From: Mycobacterium dioxanotrophicus
GTDB lineage: Bacteria > Actinomycetota > Actinomycetes > Mycobacteriales > Mycobacteriaceae
DNA length: 64,000 bases
Assembly (NCBI RefSeq): GCF_002157835.1
Contig: NZ_CP020809.1
Location: forward strand, 1,178,001-1,242,000
Reading direction: 5' to 3'
Part shown: one piece after another, positions 63,668 to 64,000 of the stretch
Numbering within the stretch: position 1 is the stretch's first letter
How the letters are laid out: every line of letters starts with the position of its first letter
Notes under the pieces: generated by a model
What the model was told of the DNA's origin: nothing
The model's database searches: none
The model's input: only the letters and a program-made list of their open reading frames with translations
Translations under genes and position numbers: made by a program

Positions 63668-64000
63668 TGGCCTACAGAGGATGGATCGGACTCAACGGCG
63701 TCGAGATCGCCAACACCTCACGGCTGATCGCCCACCTGGGCGCCGAGACACCGACCAGCGACGTCGGGATCTTCATCACCGACTCGGGGGCCACGTATCC
63801 CGGCGGGGACGTGTACCCCGGCGATGACCTGAACCCCGGCGGCGGGCCGTGCGCGTTGGTCGAGTCCGTCGACTACCCGGGCATGTTCGAGATCCCCGAC
63901 AGCTCTGTCGAGGTGTCACCCGGGCTGCTGACGCCACCCAACGGTGCTCGCCGCTACGGGCCCGGCCTGTTCGAGGTCGACGGCACCTGCTGGGGGCCCG
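63667..64000 (+). CDS. Minor tail protein, N-terminal part (runs off window)
   Basis: The frame opens at ATG 63667 overlapping the tape measure stop (TGATG) and is open to the end. The 111 visible residues (AYRGWIGLNGVEIANTSRLI, then DVGIFITDSGATYPGGDVYP and VDYPGMFEIP) match the start of the first minor tail (distal tail type) protein that follows the tape measure in mycobacteriophages. Its length is unknown. Confidence 0.78.
   Translation, partial: MAYRGWIGLNGVEIANTSRLIAHLGAETPTSDVGIFITDSGATYPGGDVYPGDDLNPGGGPCALVESVDYPGMFEIPDSSVEVSPGLLTPPNGARRYGPGLFEVDGTCWGP

Larger units (their letters stand above)
16549..64000. mobile_element. Siphovirus-type prophage integrated at tRNA-Tyr (right end beyond window)
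   Basis: Starting at the tRNA 3' end, all genes to the end of the window form a phage genome: integrase, repressor, Cro-like, excisionase-like, recombination, replication, terminase, portal, capsid, tail tube, tape measure and tail genes. The order is the circular permutation expected after integration: early genes come first from attL and structural genes follow after the virion ends, which probably lie near 36.6 kb. Minor tail and lysis genes and attR must be to the right. All recognised essential reading frames in view are intact, so it may be inducible. Confidence 0.96.

Noticed and set aside
1..64000. CRISPR arrays or insertion sequences
   Set aside because: No regularly spaced direct repeats and no DDE transposase or paired terminal repeats were seen. 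The only mobile-element genes are the prophage integrase and the resolvase.

Overview
The window is high-GC actinobacterial DNA and looks like a rapid-growing mycobacterium (Mycolicibacterium-type). Supporting signs are a gpsA and YajQ-family neighbourhood next to tRNA-Tyr, leaderless genes with a TANNNT -10 box directly before the start codon, a WhiB protein, and mycobacteriophage-type genes. All names come from reading the sequence; no database was searched.

Bases 1 to about 16,465 are bacterial chromosome. They hold the end of a sensor histidine kinase, two small exported proteins, an APC permease plus zinc alcohol dehydrogenase operon with a divergent XRE-cupin regulator, gpsA, an MFS exporter with a divergent ArsR-type regulator, and a cluster of about 8 kb that looks like organosulfur or sulfonate acquisition. 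That cluster has an APS-reductase-like flavoprotein and ferredoxin pair, an IclR regulator, a TauD-type dioxygenase, an SsuABC-type ABC transporter and an FMN-dependent monooxygenase. A 59-nt palindromic element and a YajQ-family gene follow.

At 16,466-16,548 lies tRNA-Tyr(GTA), the attachment site of a siphovirus-type prophage that runs off the right end of the window (more than 47 kb seen). From the attachment site the order is: tyrosine integrase and immunity repressor on the minus strand; then a rightward early region (Cro-like, excisionase-like, RecE/RecT, sliding-clamp-like protein, RusA, cytidine deaminase, m5C methyltransferase, HNH, ASCH, WhiB and replication genes) packed into ATGA/GTGA-overlapping operons; a GC-skew switch and G-poor gap at 36.57-36.70 kb that probably marks the virion ends; a putative small terminase; a cassette with a serine resolvase and a BrnT/ribbon-helix-helix toxin-antitoxin pair; then large terminase, portal, MuF-protease fusion, major capsid, connectors, DUF2746-type protein, major tail protein, a beta-helix tail spike, head-tail joining proteins, a 1,797-residue tape measure and the start of a minor tail protein.

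Observations most worth a second look: (1) a 130-residue reading frame with its own ribosome site nested in the +1 frame inside the m5C methyltransferase; (2) many prophage genes that appear leaderless, including the resolvase and toxin cassettes whose operators touch their -10 boxes, and an 8-codon leaderless mini-ORF that ends in TTGA on the next gene's start; (3) a near-identical 30-nt upstream element and a similar C-terminal domain shared by the major capsid and major tail genes; (4) a lone minus-strand zinc-ribbon gene with its own promoter in the middle of the rightward early operon.
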